Of a DNA stretch of 64,000 nt, positions 63,197-64,000 are shown piece by piece. The notes under the pieces were generated by a model, which was given only the letters and a program-made list of their open reading frames with translations, had not been told where the DNA came from and searched no databases. How positions within the stretch are numbered: position 1 is the first letter of the stretch; each line of letters starts with the position of its first letter. The position numbers were made by a program, and so were the translations under genes. The DNA is from Porphyridium purpureum (taxonomy: Eukaryota > Rhodophyta > Bangiophyceae > Porphyridiales > Porphyridiaceae): contig VRMN01000001.1 in NCBI GenBank assembly GCA_008690995.1, forward strand, positions 434,001 through 498,000. Reading direction: 5' to 3'.

Positions 63197-64000
63197 ATGG
63201 CGAGTGCGTGCTTTGTGGCTGGGGGTTGGGTGGTAGGCTCGCCGTTGCCGGCATTGGCGTCTGGGAATGAGCGTGTGGCGTGCCGCGCGCCGTGCGTTGT
63301 TAGGCGGCCGTCGGCGGTCAGAATGGTGCTGTCGGAGCAGGAGCGCAAGAAGGTCGTGTATGATCCGAATGTGCCAGACACGCGCGGCAGGTTTGGAATG
63401 TTTGGAGGCATGTACGTGCCGGAAACGTTGATGGGCCCGCTCGATGACCTGCAGAAGGCGTACAACGAGATTAAGAAGGACCCGGATTTCCAGGCCGAGT
63501 TGGATGGACTTCTTAAGGATTACGTCGGACGTCCGTCGCCCTTGTACTTTGCCGCGCGCCTTACTGAGCATTTCAAGCGCGCAGACGGCACGGGACCGCA
63601 GATCTACCTCAAGCGCGAGGACCTGAACCACACCGGCGCACACAAGATCAACAATTCGTTGGCTCAGATTTTGCTTGCCCGCAGAATGGGTAAAACACGA
63701 ATCATCGCCGAGACAGGCGCCGGCCAGCACGGAGTCGCAACGGCCACGGTGTGTGCGCGCTTCGGGATGCAGTGCATTGTGTACATGGGCGCAAAGGACA
63801 TGGAGCGCCAGAAGCTCAACGTATTCCGCATGCGACTCATGGGCGCAGAGGTCCGCGCTGTGACTTCCGGTACTGCCACGCTGACGAACGCCCTGTCCGA
63901 AGCCATCCGGGACTGGGTAACAAACCCAACGGACACGCACTACATTGTGGGCTCTGTGGCTGGGCCACATCCTTACCCAATGCTTGTGCGCGACTTCCAC
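63197..64000 (+). CDS. trpB: Tryptophan synthase beta chain, plastid precursor (3' truncated by window)
   Basis: 268 codons are visible before the window ends. Joins indole and serine to give tryptophan using PLP. The ATG at 63197 adds a 42-residue leader ([10 protein letters not shown]..., ending near RRPSAVRM) that is acid-poor and looks like a plastid transit peptide. The mature part begins at about 63323. Family motifs: [39 protein letters not shown] with the PLP lysine at residue 150 (codon 63644-63646), [16 protein letters not shown] and [17 protein letters not shown]. All visible key residues are intact. The upstream start is preferred over the inner ATG because of the leader's character. 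Confidence 0.95.
   Translation, partial: MASACFVAGGWVVGSPLPALASGNERVACRAPCVVRRPSAVRMVLSEQERKKVVYDPNVPDTRGRFGMFGGMYVPETLMGPLDDLQKAYNEIKKDPDFQAELDGLLKDYVGRPSPLYFAARLTEHFKRADGTGPQIYLKREDLNHTGAHKINNSLAQILLARRMGKTRIIAETGAGQHGVATATVCARFGMQCIVYMGAKDMERQKLNVFRMRLMGAEVRAVTSGTATLTNALSEAIRDWVTNPTDTHYIVGSVAGPHPYPMLVRDFH

Overview
The window is nuclear DNA from a compact eukaryotic genome. It has moderate-to-high GC, long single-exon genes and short spacers. Gene content is eukaryotic: TAF1, RIC1, RPN10, ESF1, a PFK-2/FBPase-2, a peroxisomal acyl-CoA oxidase ending in SKL, and a tRNA-Ala with an anticodon-loop intron. Several proteins start with plastid-transit-like leaders, and tryptophan synthase beta is nuclear with such a leader. 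A unicellular red alga of the Porphyridium type fits best. That is inference from gene style, not a database match.

Layout. 1-134: 3' end of an unidentified plus-strand gene. 0.8-7 kb: a Shewanella-like phosphatase, an acidic hypothetical protein, intron-bearing tRNA-Ala(AGC) and a large ARM-repeat protein kinase. 9-15 kb: a protein with a duplicated Trp/Cys module, a minimal SS18/GIF-type co-activator, ribosome-biogenesis factor ESF1 and proteasome receptor RPN10. 15-24 kb: acyl-CoA oxidase, a soluble-type ABC ATPase, a VTT-domain membrane protein, a bacterial-looking membrane protein, a hypothetical protein and a tail-anchored SAP-like protein. 23.9-26.7 kb is gene-poor and may hold one or more spliced genes. 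26.7-40 kb: a plastid-type P450, L-2-hydroxyglutarate dehydrogenase, a large exonuclease-fold protein, a TrhO-methyltransferase fusion and PFK-2/FBPase-2. 40-46 kb: TAF1. 46.5-57.3 kb: a Ty1/copia element carrying a nested Ty3/gypsy element. 57.8-62.3 kb: RIC1. 63.2 kb to the end: trpB, cut by the window edge.

The most interesting gene is at 34304-36949. It joins a TrhO/UPF0176 rhodanese (tRNA U34 hydroxylase family) to a class I O-methyltransferase of the YrrM/TrmR type. In Bacillus subtilis these two families act in succession to make 5-methoxyuridine at the tRNA wobble position, so this looks like a one-polypeptide pathway.

The retroelement pair is young: both LTR pairs look identical by eye and both have perfect 5-bp target duplications. 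The outer element landed in the shared promoter region between the divergent TAF1 and RIC1 genes. Upstream regions across the window share three sequence habits: purine tracts always on the sense strand, clustered TGTAC motifs, and AACGG or telobox-like motifs.
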